A stretch of DNA of 64,000 bases from Kribbella sindirgiensis (GCF_004331435.1 NZ_SJKA01000003.1:620001-684000); one strand, 5' to 3'. Positions 1 through 8,004 are shown, numbered from the stretch's first letter. The notes: generated by a model not told the origin, from the sequence alone. Translations and numbers: made by a program.

Positions 1-67
1 GATGGGGCTGTGGGTCGTGGTGGTCGCCGGGATCGGCTTCATCGTGTTCAGAAGGCGCGACGCATGA
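1..67 (+). CDS. ABC-2 exporter permease, C-terminal end (partial)
   Basis: The reading frame that enters from the left edge ends at the TGA at 65-67. Its last residues form one hydrophobic helix (GLWVVVVAGIGFIVF) followed by a basic RRRDA tail, as expected for the final membrane segment of an ABC-2 type permease. The stop overlaps the start of the next gene as ATGA (64-67), so the two are translationally coupled and probably form one exporter operon. Only the tail is visible, so the family assignment rests mainly on context. Confidence 0.5.
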   Translation, partial: MGLWVVVVAGIGFIVFRRRDA

Positions 68-681
68 GACAGCGCAGCGATATCAGGGTCCTGACGGATG
101 CGTTCCGGGCCGAGCTCCTGAAGCTCGTCACGCTGCCGGCGATCCAGTACACCGTCCTCGGAATCTGGGCGGTCACGGCGCTGATCACGGTTGCACTCGT
201 CAACGCCGGGCAGGACAACACCGACGTACTGTCCGGCCCGGTGCCGGCGGGGTTCGTCGTACTCGGTTTGCTGTCGATGACCTCGGAGTACCAGGGTGGG
301 CAGATCAGGACGACGCTGGTCGCCGTACCTCGGCGGATCACGGCGTACGTCGCCAGACTCGTCGCGATCGTGGTCGTCACGGGGCCCGTCGCCGGAGCGA
401 CAGTTGCCGTCAACGCTCTCGTCGGCGGGCGCGCGGACGGCCGGGCGATCGGCTACCTCACCGCCACGGCGCTCATCGCGCAGGCGGTGGGCGCTCTGCT
501 CCGGCGGACCGTACCGGCGTTGGTCGGTCTGCTCACGTACTACTTCGTCATCGGTCCGTTGGTGCGGGATCGATCGTTCGCGGAGTACCTTCCCGACGGC
601 ACGAACTGGTTGGCGCTGTCGGTCTGGGCGGCCGGTATCACTGCGTTGGCGCTCGCGGCGTTTCACACCCGAGATGCTTAG
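64..681 (+). CDS. ABC-2 type transporter membrane protein
   Basis: A 205-residue integral membrane protein. Residues about 25-200 contain roughly six hydrophobic segments. The stretch around residues 70-100, with LLSMTSEYQGGQIRTTL, matches the cytoplasmic E-Y/F-x-x-x-T-x-R-T signature of bacterial ABC-2 permeases, which export drugs, lipids or peptides with a separate ATPase. The start at 64 is chosen because it overlaps the stop of the preceding permease fragment as ATGA. The ATPase is presumably upstream of the window. The gene ends tail-to-tail on the SARP gene, with overlapping stop codons at 678-681. Substrate unknown. Confidence 0.75.
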   Translation: MRQRSDIRVLTDAFRAELLKLVTLPAIQYTVLGIWAVTALITVALVNAGQDNTDVLSGPVPAGFVVLGLLSMTSEYQGGQIRTTLVAVPRRITAYVARLVAIVVVTGPVAGATVAVNALVGGRADGRAIGYLTATALIAQAVGALLRRTVPALVGLLTYYFVIGPLVRDRSFAEYLPDGTNWLALSVWAAGITALALAAFHTRDA

Positions 682-2489
682 AGGTAGTTGGCGATCGGAC
701 CCAGAGTGAGCAGACCACTGCCGGCCGCATGTTCGCCGGCGGCCGGTGCCAGCGCGGCTTGGGCCTTTGCCAGCAGCTCGGGGTCCTGGGTGCTGTGGGC
801 GGTCAACGCCCAATACGCCTCGAACAGCAGGCCGGGCGGCGGATCCGGCGATCCGTGCACCCACGGGGCGTGCGGGCCGTAGTCAGCCGTCGGGATCGGT
901 TCGCCATGACGTACGGCGTGCGCAGCCAACGCCAGCGGGAGGAGACCGGCGCTCAGTCCGGGCATGCCCGCGTCATCGAGTAGGGAGGCTGCGGCGCGAT
1001 ACGACTCGGGGGTGTCGTGGCGGAGAGCGGCGTACCAGCGGGTGAAGACTGCGACGAGTGGGAGCTCGTGTCGGGCCGCTAGTGCGTCGGCGGCTGCGGC
1101 GTGTTCGTCGGCGGCGGTGTGGTCGGCTCGTGCGCAGGCTGATTGCAGCCGGATCAGGTGGCCGAGAACCTCGTAGGTGAAGAGGTTGTGGCGCTGCGAG
1201 ATTGTGACGAGTTCGGTACCGATCTTGTCGCGTTCTGGTGCAAGGCCGGCGCGGTAGCAGGTCTGCATGAAGACGGCGTTCAACGTGAACGCCAGCAGTG
1301 CGGGATCGTCGAGGCCGCGCGCTAGTTGCTCGGCCTCGAGGGCGGCCTCGCGTGGTCGAGGTGAACGGGAGCCTCGGGATTCGAGCGCGATCGTGGCGAG
1401 TAGTCGTGCGCGGATGCTGGCGTGGTCCTGGGTCGGCAGCGCGCGTTCGGCGGCGGCCACGACGGCCGCCGCCTGCGCCTCGTCGTCGGAGCGGGTCCAG
1501 ATCGCCGGTACGTCGTACGCGCCGATCACGCGGGCGGTCAGGTCGTGATCGCCTAGTTCCTCGGCCGCCGCGATAGCCGCAAGCCGATGCCGCCGAGCCG
1601 CCTCCAGTCCCCCGCCACCAGTCACCGCAAGATTCCGGAGGAGCCCAACAGTCGACTCAATCCGAGCCCGAGTCCCCCCAACAGCGCGGTCATACGCCGC
1701 AGCCGTCTCCGCCCACACCCCGCCACCCAAGAGCAGTCCCTCGGCTGGGCTGAGGTGTGGGGCCTGGGTGAGGATGTCGGTTTGCAGGCGGGTGAGGGCG
1801 GGGCCGGGGTCGATGCCTAGGTGGCCCGCCAGGGTTTCGCGGGCGCGACGGAGTACGGCGAGGGCGTCGCCTTGGCGGTCGCTTCGGTACAGGGCGAGGG
1901 CCAGGAGCCGCCAGGCGTCCTCGCGCCACGGATGCTCAGTGACATGTGAGTCGAGGTCCGGCACCGCCTCCGCCGCCAGGCCCAACTCCAGGCGCGTTTC
2001 CGCGATCTGCTCCACCGCGTGCAGTCGCAACTCGGTCAGTCGCGCCCGCTCAGCTAGCGCCCACGGTTCGTCCGCGAACTCGGCGTACGCCGGCCCCCGC
2101 CACAACCCCACCCCGTCCAAGAGCTCCCGCAACCGCCCCTCAGGAGGACCCGGTGTTCGTACTGCTCTCTCGAAGTGGTGGGCGTCGATGTTTGTTGTTT
2201 TCAAGGCGTAGCCGGGGCCCGAGGTCACGAGCAACTGGGCTGGGGCGCGTGGGGCGCGGTCTGGCTCGATCGCTCGTCGTAGTGCGGCCACGAACGTCCG
2301 GACCGCACTCAATGCGCCGGCCGGCGGATCGACCCACAAGTCGTCCACCAGCACCTGGGCGGGTACGACCCGCCCACGCGCCACGATCAACCGCGCCAGC
2401 ACCGCCCGATGCCGCGGGCCTCGCAGATCGACTGGGTCGGCGGCATCGCCCTTCCAGGCCACCACCGGTCCCAGTACGCCGAACTCCAC
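678..2489 (-). CDS. AfsR/SARP-family transcriptional regulator with BTAD domain
   Basis: A 603-residue protein. Residues about 1-95 form an OmpR-like winged helix (MEFGVLGPVVAW start, then LRGPRHRAVLARLIVARGRVV). Residues about 100-240 are a bacterial transcriptional activation domain (AHHFERAV, HPWREDAWRLLALALYRSDRQGDAL, LGIDPGPAL). The rest is Ala/Leu-rich helical and probably TPR-like. I see no P-loop, so unlike AfsR it lacks an NB-ARC ATPase. Such proteins activate specialised-metabolite or transport genes; the target here is unknown, though the adjacent exporter is a candidate. The GTG start lies 6 nt after a TACCGT -10 box, suggesting a leaderless transcript. Confidence 0.85.
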   Translation of the reverse strand: MEFGVLGPVVAWKGDAADPVDLRGPRHRAVLARLIVARGRVVPAQVLVDDLWVDPPAGALSAVRTFVAALRRAIEPDRAPRAPAQLLVTSGPGYALKTTNIDAHHFERAVRTPGPPEGRLRELLDGVGLWRGPAYAEFADEPWALAERARLTELRLHAVEQIAETRLELGLAAEAVPDLDSHVTEHPWREDAWRLLALALYRSDRQGDALAVLRRARETLAGHLGIDPGPALTRLQTDILTQAPHLSPAEGLLLGGGVWAETAAAYDRAVGGTRARIESTVGLLRNLAVTGGGGLEAARRHRLAAIAAAEELGDHDLTARVIGAYDVPAIWTRSDDEAQAAAVVAAAERALPTQDHASIRARLLATIALESRGSRSPRPREAALEAEQLARGLDDPALLAFTLNAVFMQTCYRAGLAPERDKIGTELVTISQRHNLFTYEVLGHLIRLQSACARADHTAADEHAAAADALAARHELPLVAVFTRWYAALRHDTPESYRAAASLLDDAGMPGLSAGLLPLALAAHAVRHGEPIPTADYGPHAPWVHGSPDPPPGLLFEAYWALTAHSTQDPELLAKAQAALAPAAGEHAAGSGLLTLGPIANYL

Positions 2490-2495
2490 TCGGTC

Positions 2496-2501
2496 ACGGT
2501 A
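2496..2501 (-). promoter_or_regulatory. -10 box for leaderless SARP gene
   Basis: TACCGT on the minus strand ends 6 nt before the GTG at 2489. The start point should fall on or next to the start codon, and no Shine-Dalgarno sequence is visible. Confidence 0.45.
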
Positions 2502-2543
2502 GCGCTCATTCGATGCTCATCCGGATCGGCCAGGCTGAGCGCC

Positions 2544-3404
2544 ATGGAGATTGAAGGCTTTGAGTACCGGCGGGTGCCTGGTGCGGATGGTGTGGTGCTG
2601 AATGTTGCGGTGGGCGGCTCGGGGACTCCGGTGGTGCTGTTGCACGGGTTCCCCCAGACGCACGTGATGTGGCGATGGGTGGCGGCCGAACTGGCGGTCG
2701 ACCACACCGTGATCTGTCCGGATCTTCGCGGGTACGGCGCAAGCGACAAGCCCGCCGACGGGTATGCGAAACGCAGCATGGCCGCGGATGTTGTCGCGGT
2801 GGCGGCTGGGTTGGGGCATTCGCAGTTCGCGTTGGTTGGGCACGATCGGGGGGCGTTGGTCGCGTTCCGTGCTGGTCTCGATCATCCTGAGGTGGTCACC
2901 CATCTGATGTGCCTCGACGTACTGCCGACACTCGATATGTGGGATGTGATGCACGGAACCACCGCGGCTGTCGGCTTCCACCTGTATCTGATGGCGCAGC
3001 CCGCCGGGCTCCCGGAGCGGATGATCGCCGCCAGCTCGGATGAGTTCTTCGGGTATTTCCTTGATCTGTGGGCGACTGATCCCGCGGCGATCCCGTCGGA
3101 TGTCCGTGCGGCGTATCTGGAGGCTTGTCGCCAGGCGGTGCCGTCGATCGTCGCGGACTACCGTGCCTCGGCGACCGTCGACGTCACGCACGACGAGGAA
3201 GATCTTGCCCGGGGCAACAAGCTGCGGATGCCGGTGACGGTGATCCAGCAGGACTGGGGCGCCGCGCTCGGTTTCGACGCCGCGGCCCGCTGGAAGAGCT
3301 GGGCCCCTGATCTCCACCATCAAACCACCACCTCCGGACACTTCATGGCCGAGCAGAACCCCACCGAAATCACCACAGCCATCCGCAAACTCCTCACCCG
3401 CTAA
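2544..3404 (+). CDS. alpha/beta hydrolase, fluoroacetate-dehalogenase-like
   Basis: A 286-residue alpha/beta hydrolase. It shows the oxyanion motif HGFPQTH (34-40), DLRGYGASDKP (60-70), the nucleophile elbow GHDRG with Asp101 and Arg102, and a C-terminal SGHF supplying the catalytic His. This pattern is that of haloacetate dehalogenases and epoxide-hydrolase relatives, where the Asp forms an ester intermediate. Compared with fluoroacetate dehalogenase as I recall it (D-R-G-A-R, then H-W), the second carboxylate-binding Arg is Leu105 and the Trp of the halide pocket is Leu (FHLYLMAQP). Defluorination is therefore doubtful; an epoxide or ester substrate is possible. The start at 2544 removes a 45-residue extension lying over the SARP gene. 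Confidence 0.85.
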   Translation: MEIEGFEYRRVPGADGVVLNVAVGGSGTPVVLLHGFPQTHVMWRWVAAELAVDHTVICPDLRGYGASDKPADGYAKRSMAADVVAVAAGLGHSQFALVGHDRGALVAFRAGLDHPEVVTHLMCLDVLPTLDMWDVMHGTTAAVGFHLYLMAQPAGLPERMIAASSDEFFGYFLDLWATDPAAIPSDVRAAYLEACRQAVPSIVADYRASATVDVTHDEEDLARGNKLRMPVTVIQQDWGAALGFDAAARWKSWAPDLHHQTTTSGHFMAEQNPTEITTAIRKLLTR

Positions 3405-3516
3405 GAGGTAAGCCAACTCCCGCCGGGGCGGGCGGGTGCCGCGTGGCGTGGACTGCGACGAGGTTGGGGAGGTTTTGCCGCCCGATTCGGGAACAAGTCC
3501 TCCTCACCCCCGGCGG

Positions 3517-4752
3517 CTAGGTGGTGAGGTAGGTGGTTGATTCGGCGAGGTCGACGAGGGCTGCGGGGAGGAGCGGACTCAGCAGTCGGCCGTCTCGTTT
3601 GACTGGCACACCTCCGACCAGGACTGTGTCGACGTTGCCTGGGTGGGCTGCGGTGACGACTGTTGCTATCGGGTCGTGGAGGCCGCTGGCCAGGTTGATG
3701 TCTGTGGTGCGGAGGAGGATGACGTCGGCCTTGTTGCCGACGGCGAGTGAACCCACGTCGGGCAGCCCGAGCGCTCTGGCTCCGCCGTGGGTCGCCAGCT
3801 GCAGGACCTCCGCGGCCGTGAAGGCCTCGTAGCCGAGGGACAGGACCTCGTGCATGGCGCGGAACATGTCGCCGCCGGCGGTGGTCACGACGTCGATGCC
3901 GAGGCTGAACGGAATTCCCGCCTCGCGGAGCCGGCCGGACAGCTGCGGGCCCATCTGCATCCGCGCCTCGACCGTCGGTGTGACCGATACGGCCGCGCCG
4001 GTCTCGGCGATTACCTTCAGCTCGGAGTCGGGGAGGTTGTTGCCGTGCACGTACAACGTGGTCGGCCGCGCCAGCCCGGCGTCCCGCAGCCGGGTGATCG
4101 GGTCGGGGGTCTGCGGCGTGCTGCTGATGTGGACGACGACCGGCACGCCGAGCGAGTCGGCGAGCTCCCAGTCCGCGCGGACCGTCTCGAACGGTGCGTA
4201 CGCCGGGCCGATCGCGGCGACCGCCAGCTCGAGCCGCTCGGACCGGCGCGCCATGATCCGGCGCATCTCCCCGGCGTCGACCGCGGCACCACCCAGCGGC
4301 GACGGACCGAACCCGAAGACGGCCCGGATGCCACTGTTCTCCAAGGCGTCCAGCGCGGCGTCGGCCTGCTCGGGGGACCGTTGCACGTGGGAGTAGTCCT
4401 GGACCGTGGTGATCCCCGCGTCCAGGCACTCCAGCGCGCCGGCGAGGGTGCCTGCCGCAACATCTGCCGCGCGGAACCTCGCCCCGTAGCCACTCAGCAC
4501 ACGCTCGAAGTACACCCCGAGGCCCGCGTCGAGGGTGATCCCGCGTAACGCGGTCTGCCACAGGTGCCGGTGCGTGTCGACGAATCCGGGCAGCACGATC
4601 CGCTCCGTTGCGTCGATCACCTCGGCGTCCGCGGTCAGCCCGGCACCGACCGCCGCGATCCGCCCGTCCTCGATCAGTACGTCGGTGTCGCGCCGTACGA
4701 CGACCTCCGGGAAGGTGTCGATCACCGTCCCGCCCTTGAGCAACAACCTCAC
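3517..4752 (-). CDS. amidohydrolase-superfamily metal-dependent hydrolase
   Basis: A 411-residue cytosolic enzyme with the N-terminal beta-sandwich seen in deaminases and chlorohydrolases (LLLKGGTVIDT, IEDGRIAAVG) and then a TIM barrel. The likely metal ligands are the H-x-H of FVDTHRHLWQ, the His of VVVHIS, the His of YVHGNNL, and the Asp of LGIDVVTT. It resembles the TrzN/AtzC/SAH-deaminase branch that hydrolyses cyclic amidines or releases amines. The substrate cannot be inferred. The GTG start has AGGGAG upstream. The gene is divergent from a MarR regulator with an inverted repeat between them, so it is probably that regulator's target. Confidence 0.85.
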   Translation of the reverse strand: MRLLLKGGTVIDTFPEVVVRRDTDVLIEDGRIAAVGAGLTADAEVIDATERIVLPGFVDTHRHLWQTALRGITLDAGLGVYFERVLSGYGARFRAADVAAGTLAGALECLDAGITTVQDYSHVQRSPEQADAALDALENSGIRAVFGFGPSPLGGAAVDAGEMRRIMARRSERLELAVAAIGPAYAPFETVRADWELADSLGVPVVVHISSTPQTPDPITRLRDAGLARPTTLYVHGNNLPDSELKVIAETGAAVSVTPTVEARMQMGPQLSGRLREAGIPFSLGIDVVTTAGGDMFRAMHEVLSLGYEAFTAAEVLQLATHGGARALGLPDVGSLAVGNKADVILLRTTDINLASGLHDPIATVVTAAHPGNVDTVLVGGVPVKRDGRLLSPLLPAALVDLAESTTYLTT

Positions 4753-4788
4753 GTCGATCTCCCTGGAACTAGAAGGCTCAGTAGAAAG

Positions 4789-4812
4789 CTTTGAAGAAAG
4801 CTATCATCAAAG
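4789..4812. promoter_or_regulatory. candidate MarR operator
   Basis: CTTTGA (4789-4794) and TCAAAG (4807-4812) form a perfect inverted repeat with a 12-bp spacer, in an AT-rich patch between the divergent amidohydrolase and marR starts. A direct repeat GAAAGCT lies across the left half. Position and symmetry fit a MarR dimer site; binding is inferred. Confidence 0.45.
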
Positions 4813-4817
4813 GCAGA

Positions 4818-4823
4818 TAGGCT
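4818..4823 (+). promoter_or_regulatory. -10 box for leaderless marR
   Basis: TAGGCT ends 7 nt before the GTG at 4831 and lies just beside the candidate operator, so a bound repressor would also limit marR transcription. Confidence 0.45.
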
Positions 4824-4830
4824 GTCAACC

Positions 4831-5319
4831 GTGACCGACGACCCTGTGGACCGGCTGATCTCGTCCTGGGAACACGAGCTGCCCGAGGTGCTGTATCCGA
4901 CCAGCGAGCTGACGAAGCGGCTCATGCTGCTGGCCGGCGAGCTGAACGCGGCGACGCGGCGGGTGCTGCGCGACCTGGAGCTGACGATGGCCGAGTTCGA
5001 CGTGCTCGTCTCGCTCCGCCGGTCAGGTGCGCCGTACCGCCAGAAGCCGTCGGACCTGGTCCGGAGCCTGCTGCTGTCCTCGGGCGGGACCAGCAACGTG
5101 ACGAATCAGCTGGTCCGCCGCGGGCTGGCCGTCCGCGAGTCCGATCCGGCGGACGGGCGCGGGACGCAGATCCGCCTGACCCCGGAGGGAATCAGCCTGG
5201 CGGAGCAGGCCGTGAAGGCGAGTTCGGCCGCCCACCACGAGCTGTGGGGCGGGATACCGGAAGAGACCGTCGCGCACGCAGCCAAGGCACTCAGGGCGCT
5301 GAACAGGCCCGGGACATGA
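4831..5319 (+). CDS. MarR-family transcriptional regulator
   Basis: A 162-residue winged-helix protein. Helices around residues 50-95 (LTMAEFDVLVSLRRSG, KPSDLVRSLLLSSGGTSNVTNQLVRRGL) form the HTH, followed by the wing VRESDPADGRGTQIRLTPEG typical of MarR. It probably represses itself and the divergent amidohydrolase gene, with release by that pathway's substrate. The GTG start follows a TAGGCT -10 box by 7 nt, with no Shine-Dalgarno. A strong hairpin follows the stop. Confidence 0.9.
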   Translation: MTDDPVDRLISSWEHELPEVLYPTSELTKRLMLLAGELNAATRRVLRDLELTMAEFDVLVSLRRSGAPYRQKPSDLVRSLLLSSGGTSNVTNQLVRRGLAVRESDPADGRGTQIRLTPEGISLAEQAVKASSAAHHELWGGIPEETVAHAAKALRALNRPGT

Positions 5320-5322
5320 CGA

Positions 5323-5354
5323 AGGGGCCGGTCCTGACACAGGATCCGGCCCCT
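5323..5354. terminator. bidirectional hairpin terminator between marR and the HTH gene
   Basis: AGGGGCCGG (5323-5331) pairs with CCGGCCCCT at the right end, extended by TCCT/AGGA after a one-base bulge, with a short loop. It sits between convergent genes, so it could serve both. There is no long T-run, as is common in actinobacteria. Confidence 0.65.
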
Positions 5355-5368
5355 CCGGCTTCTCGTGG

Positions 5369-5584
5369 TTATCCGGCCTGGAAGAAGGCGCCCTTGAGGT
5401 AGTCGTGCACGGCGTCCTCAGACACCCGGAACGAACGACCCACCCGCACCGCGGGCAGCTCACCGGAGTGCACCAACCGGTACACCGTCATCTTGGACAC
5501 GCGCATGGCCGTGGCGACTTCCGCCACGGTCAGGAACTTCACCTCGGCGAGCGGCTGCTCACCACCGGACTTCTTTGATGCCAT
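5369..5584 (-). CDS. small excisionase-type helix-turn-helix DNA-binding protein
   Basis: A 71-residue protein that is almost entirely one MerR/excisionase-like HTH: FLTVAEVATAMRVSKMTVYRL (17-37), then HSGELPAVRVGRSFRVSEDAVHDYL. Near-identical small proteins lie near proC and trpS in Streptomyces and next to proC in mycobacteria (from memory), which fits the downstream proC at 12.1-12.9 kb. It has no effector domain, so it is probably a nucleoid-associated or developmental regulator, not a true excisionase. The start at 5584 (MASKKSGG) is chosen over an upstream in-frame codon because the extension has no conserved character. Confidence 0.85.
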   Translation of the reverse strand: MASKKSGGEQPLAEVKFLTVAEVATAMRVSKMTVYRLVHSGELPAVRVGRSFRVSEDAVHDYLKGAFFQAG

Positions 5585-5702
5585 TGCGCACCGCACTTCC
5601 AGCACGGATCGTGCGCCGGCTTCCCCTCCGGCACCTCCGTCCGTGCATGTCACGAGCGTAGTGGCTGTTGGTACGAATGGGAAAGAGGGGGACTCGTGTG
5701 AC

Positions 5703-6878
5703 TCAATAGCTTGGATCAAGACCTAACAAAGGGAAGCTGGTGTCGCGGGTGGCCTTGATGGCGCGGTCGAGCCAGGTGTCGGGGTTGTAGCCGTTCGACC
5801 AGTCGACGTACGACGCGTCGCGGCCGTCCGTCATGCGCACCGGCGCGACCCGGCCGAACCGCAACTGGACCTCCTCGCGCCAGGCGTCCGGCACCAGTGC
5901 CGAGGGGTCGATCGGGTGACCGGCCACGATCGCCAGCAGATGCGTCCAGGCCCGCGGTACGACGTCGATGATCGCGTACCCGCCGCCGCCCGTGGCGACC
6001 CATCTCCCGTCGGTCAGCTCGTGCGCGAGGTCGTGCAGGGCCACGTACGCCGCCCGCTGGCCGTCGATCGTCTTCGTCAGGTGCGCCAGCGGATCCTCGA
6101 CGTGCGAGTCGCACCCGTGCTGCGTGACGAGCACCTGAGGACGGAACGCCTTCACCACATCCGGTACGACGGCGTGGAACGCCCGCAGCCAGCCCGCGTC
6201 CCCGGTCCCGGGCGGGAGCGGGACGTTGACCGACGTACCCTCGGCATCCGGTCCGCCCGTCTCGCCCGCGCTTCCGGTGCCTGGGAACAGCGTGGTCGGT
6301 GACTCGTGCAGGCTGACGGTCAGCACCCGCGGGTCGTTGTAGAAGACGGCCTGTACGCCGTCCCCGTGGTGAACGTCCACGTCGACGTACGCGACCCGCT
6401 CGGCGCCGTGGTCGAGCAGCCACTGGATCGCGATCGCCGGGTCGTTGTAGACACAGAAACCGCTGGCCTGGTTGGGCATCGCGTGGTGCAGGCCGCCGGC
6501 CACGTTCGCGGCGTGCAGGACGTCGCCCTCCCACACGGCGCGGGCCGCCTCGACCGAGGCGCCGGCGATCCGCGCGGAGACCTCGTGCATGTTCGGGAAG
6601 CAGTACGTGTCCGACGTACCGAGTCCGTGCGCGGGATCGGCGTCGTCGGGGTTCTCGCCGGCGTGTTTGACCGCGGCCACGTACTCGGCGGTGTGCACGG
6701 TCTCGAGCAGCGCGTCGTCGGCGGTCGGAGCGGGCACGACCTTGAGCTGGTCGAGGACGCCGAACTCCCGGGCGAGCTTGATCGTCAGCTCCACCCGGAT
6801 CGGACTCATCGGGTGCCCACGGCCGAAGTCGTACGCCGTCAACCCGTCGTCGAAGACCAGCAGCGCCTCACCACTCAT
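5703..6878 (-). CDS. acuC: AcuC-like acetyl-lysine deacetylase (class I/II HDAC fold)
   Basis: A 391-residue zinc deacetylase. HH 131-132 is the catalytic His pair, YVDVDVHHGDG (164-174) gives zinc ligands Asp168 and His170, and GCDSH gives the third ligand, Asp257. The loop LFPGTGSAGETGG and the GGGGY near residue 300 also match HDACs. Bacterial AcuC removes acetyl groups from lysines of metabolic enzymes such as acetyl-CoA synthetase. A TATGGT -10 box ends 7 nt before the ATG at 6878, favouring this start and a leaderless mRNA; an ATG four codons upstream overlaps that box. Confidence 0.85.
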   Translation of the reverse strand: MSGEALLVFDDGLTAYDFGRGHPMSPIRVELTIKLAREFGVLDQLKVVPAPTADDALLETVHTAEYVAAVKHAGENPDDADPAHGLGTSDTYCFPNMHEVSARIAGASVEAARAVWEGDVLHAANVAGGLHHAMPNQASGFCVYNDPAIAIQWLLDHGAERVAYVDVDVHHGDGVQAVFYNDPRVLTVSLHESPTTLFPGTGSAGETGGPDAEGTSVNVPLPPGTGDAGWLRAFHAVVPDVVKAFRPQVLVTQHGCDSHVEDPLAHLTKTIDGQRAAYVALHDLAHELTDGRWVATGGGGYAIIDVVPRAWTHLLAIVAGHPIDPSALVPDAWREEVQLRFGRVAPVRMTDGRDASYVDWSNGYNPDTWLDRAIKATRDTSFPLLGLDPSY

Positions 6879-6885
6879 GCCCAAG

Positions 6886-6891
6886 ACCATA
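6886..6891 (-). promoter_or_regulatory. -10 box for leaderless acuC
   Basis: TATGGT on the minus strand ends 7 nt before the ATG at 6878. This box decides between the two candidate starts. Confidence 0.45.
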
Positions 6892-7139
6892 ACGGCCGAG
6901 CCTCGGGATGGGAGGCCCGAAACCCAACGGGCGGCGCGACACCCCTCCCAGGTCGCGCCGGCCCGTCAGTGGTCCAACAGTCGATTCATCGGTCGCGGAC
7001 TGCAAAGCGTTACAGAAATTGCAGTGTTTGACAGATCAGCCGCAATTTTTGGCCCGATCGTGCCGTCGGCCGACTGCGGACAGTGAGATCGGGACTTGCG
7101 AGGACGGGCGCGGGCGGCCAGAGTTCTCCGGTGAGGCAA
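6892..7139. other. intergenic region between acuC and the SGNH hydrolase
   Basis: About 250 bp without a convincing gene. The centre (7005-7055) is AT-rich for this genome and holds TTGACA at 7028-7033, a possible -35 for the rightward hydrolase gene, but no well-spaced -10 follows. A GGTGAGG ribosome site ends at 7136. Confidence 0.35.
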
Positions 7140-7901
7140 ATGAAACCGAACCGGCGGCAGATCTTTACGGTAGGAGCCGCGGCCGCGGCTGCCGCCACGG
7201 TCGCCGCCTCGACCGAAACCGCATCCGCCGTCCCCGCGTCCACAGAGTTCGCCGTGACGACGTCGTCGTCCACCGGCCCGTACGGCTCCGGCGTGCTCGG
7301 CTCCTGGGCCGGCGCGCAGCGCGCCATCTCGACCCCGACGCAGATCCAGCACACCAAGGCCGCCAACGGCGTCTTCATGTTCGGTGACAGCATCTCCGTC
7401 CAGGACGGCAAGGCGCTGGCGATCCGGCTGCAGAACCGGGACGGCAGTCCGCTCGCCGTGCACAACTGGTCCAGCCGGCCCACGTCCGGTGCCGTCGACG
7501 CGTTGCAGCAGTGGGCGTCGACGTACGGCCTGCCGCGGCGGATCCTGATGGCCAGCGGGTCCAACGACATCTTCGACCCGCCGAAGTTCGCGGCCCAGGT
7601 CGCCCGGGCGATCAGCATCGTCGGCCCGAACCGGACGCTGTACTGGGTCAACATCCAGGTCGTCCGCAAGAGCGTCACCTCGACCGTGCAGCTCGCCGAC
7701 CAGCGCAACAGCTCGTGGCTCAACATGCAGCTGTACGACCAGCAGGAGAAGTACGCGAACCTGCGGATCATCCGCTGGGCCGAATGGCTCTGGGTGAAGC
7801 CGTACCGGCTGACCAACTACCTGCGCGACGGTGTCCACCCGACGGTCCCGCTGGGCCAGGACGCCCGGAACGAGCTGATCGTCCAGTCGCTGGTATCCTG
7901 A
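7140..7901 (+). CDS. Tat-exported SGNH-type hydrolase-like protein
   Basis: A 253-residue secreted protein. The N-terminus MKPNRRQIFTVGAAAAAAAT is a twin-arginine signal, with a likely cleavage after an Ala around residue 30. The mature part has the SGNH blocks: FGDSIS with candidate Ser84, GSNDIF (block III, Asn), and DGVHPT with Asp230 and His233. It could be an esterase, lipase or carbohydrate deacetylase at the cell surface. GGTGAGG precedes the start at a good distance. The stop is only 5 bp before the trp leader peptide, so the trpS promoter lies inside this gene's 3-prime end. Confidence 0.75.
   Translation: MKPNRRQIFTVGAAAAAAATVAASTETASAVPASTEFAVTTSSSTGPYGSGVLGSWAGAQRAISTPTQIQHTKAANGVFMFGDSISVQDGKALAIRLQNRDGSPLAVHNWSSRPTSGAVDALQQWASTYGLPRRILMASGSNDIFDPPKFAAQVARAISIVGPNRTLYWVNIQVVRKSVTSTVQLADQRNSSWLNMQLYDQQEKYANLRIIRWAEWLWVKPYRLTNYLRDGVHPTVPLGQDARNELIVQSLVS
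7894..7899 (+). promoter_or_regulatory. -10 box for the trpL leader
   Basis: TATCCT lies within the last codons of the SGNH gene and ends 7 nt before the leader GTG at 7907, so the leader may be translated from the 5-prime terminal codon. Confidence 0.45.
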
Positions 7902-7906
7902 CCGAC

Positions 7907-7942
7907 GTGAACACGAACTTGCAGCTGTGGTGGGCCGCCTAG
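7907..7942 (+). CDS. trpL: trp leader peptide controlling trpS
   Basis: An 11-residue ORF encoding MNTNLQLWWAA. Two adjacent Trp codons (7928-7933) lie near its end, just ahead of mutually exclusive hairpins and an intrinsic terminator, followed by the tryptophanyl-tRNA synthetase gene. This is the ribosome-mediated attenuation arrangement: a ribosome stalled on uncharged tRNA-Trp would favour read-through into trpS. Streptomyces coelicolor trpRS1 is regulated by attenuation (from memory). No Shine-Dalgarno is visible; the -10 box spacing suggests a leaderless start. Confidence 0.85.
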   Translation: MNTNLQLWWAA

Positions 7943-8004
7943 GGCGGTCCACCCGGCGTGTTCGCACGCAGCCACCACGGCCGCCTCACCGAGGCGGCCT
8001 TTTT
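7927..8004 (+). promoter_or_regulatory. trpS transcription attenuator
   Basis: Hairpin 1:2 pairs TGGGCCGCC (7931-7939) with GGCGGTCCA (7943-7951) across the leader stop, with one G-U pair. The terminator pairs GGCCGCCTC (7979-7987) with GAGGCGGCC (7991-7999) around a 3-nt loop, followed by TTTTT (8000-8004). Alternatives are GGCGGTCC (7943-7950) with GGCCGCC (7979-7985), bulged once, and the Trp codons GTGGTGG (7927-7933) with CCACCAC (7972-7978). A stall at the Trp codons would free the 7943 segment to sequester the terminator's left arm. Confidence 0.85.
7979..8004 (+). terminator. intrinsic terminator of the trpS attenuator
   Basis: A perfect 9-bp GC stem (7979-7987 with 7991-7999), loop ACC, then five Ts. 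It ends about 40 bp before the trpS start and is one of the few terminators here with a T-tract. Confidence 0.9.

Noticed and set aside
3405..3516. CCCGCC/GGCGGG hairpin after the hydrolase gene as a terminator
   Set aside because: The 6-bp stem is short, lies in generally GC-rich DNA and has no T-run, so I cannot support it.
5323..5354. Inverted repeat considered as an operator for the small HTH protein
   Set aside because: It lies between convergent gene ends, not at a promoter, and is GC-rich with a short loop, as a terminator is.
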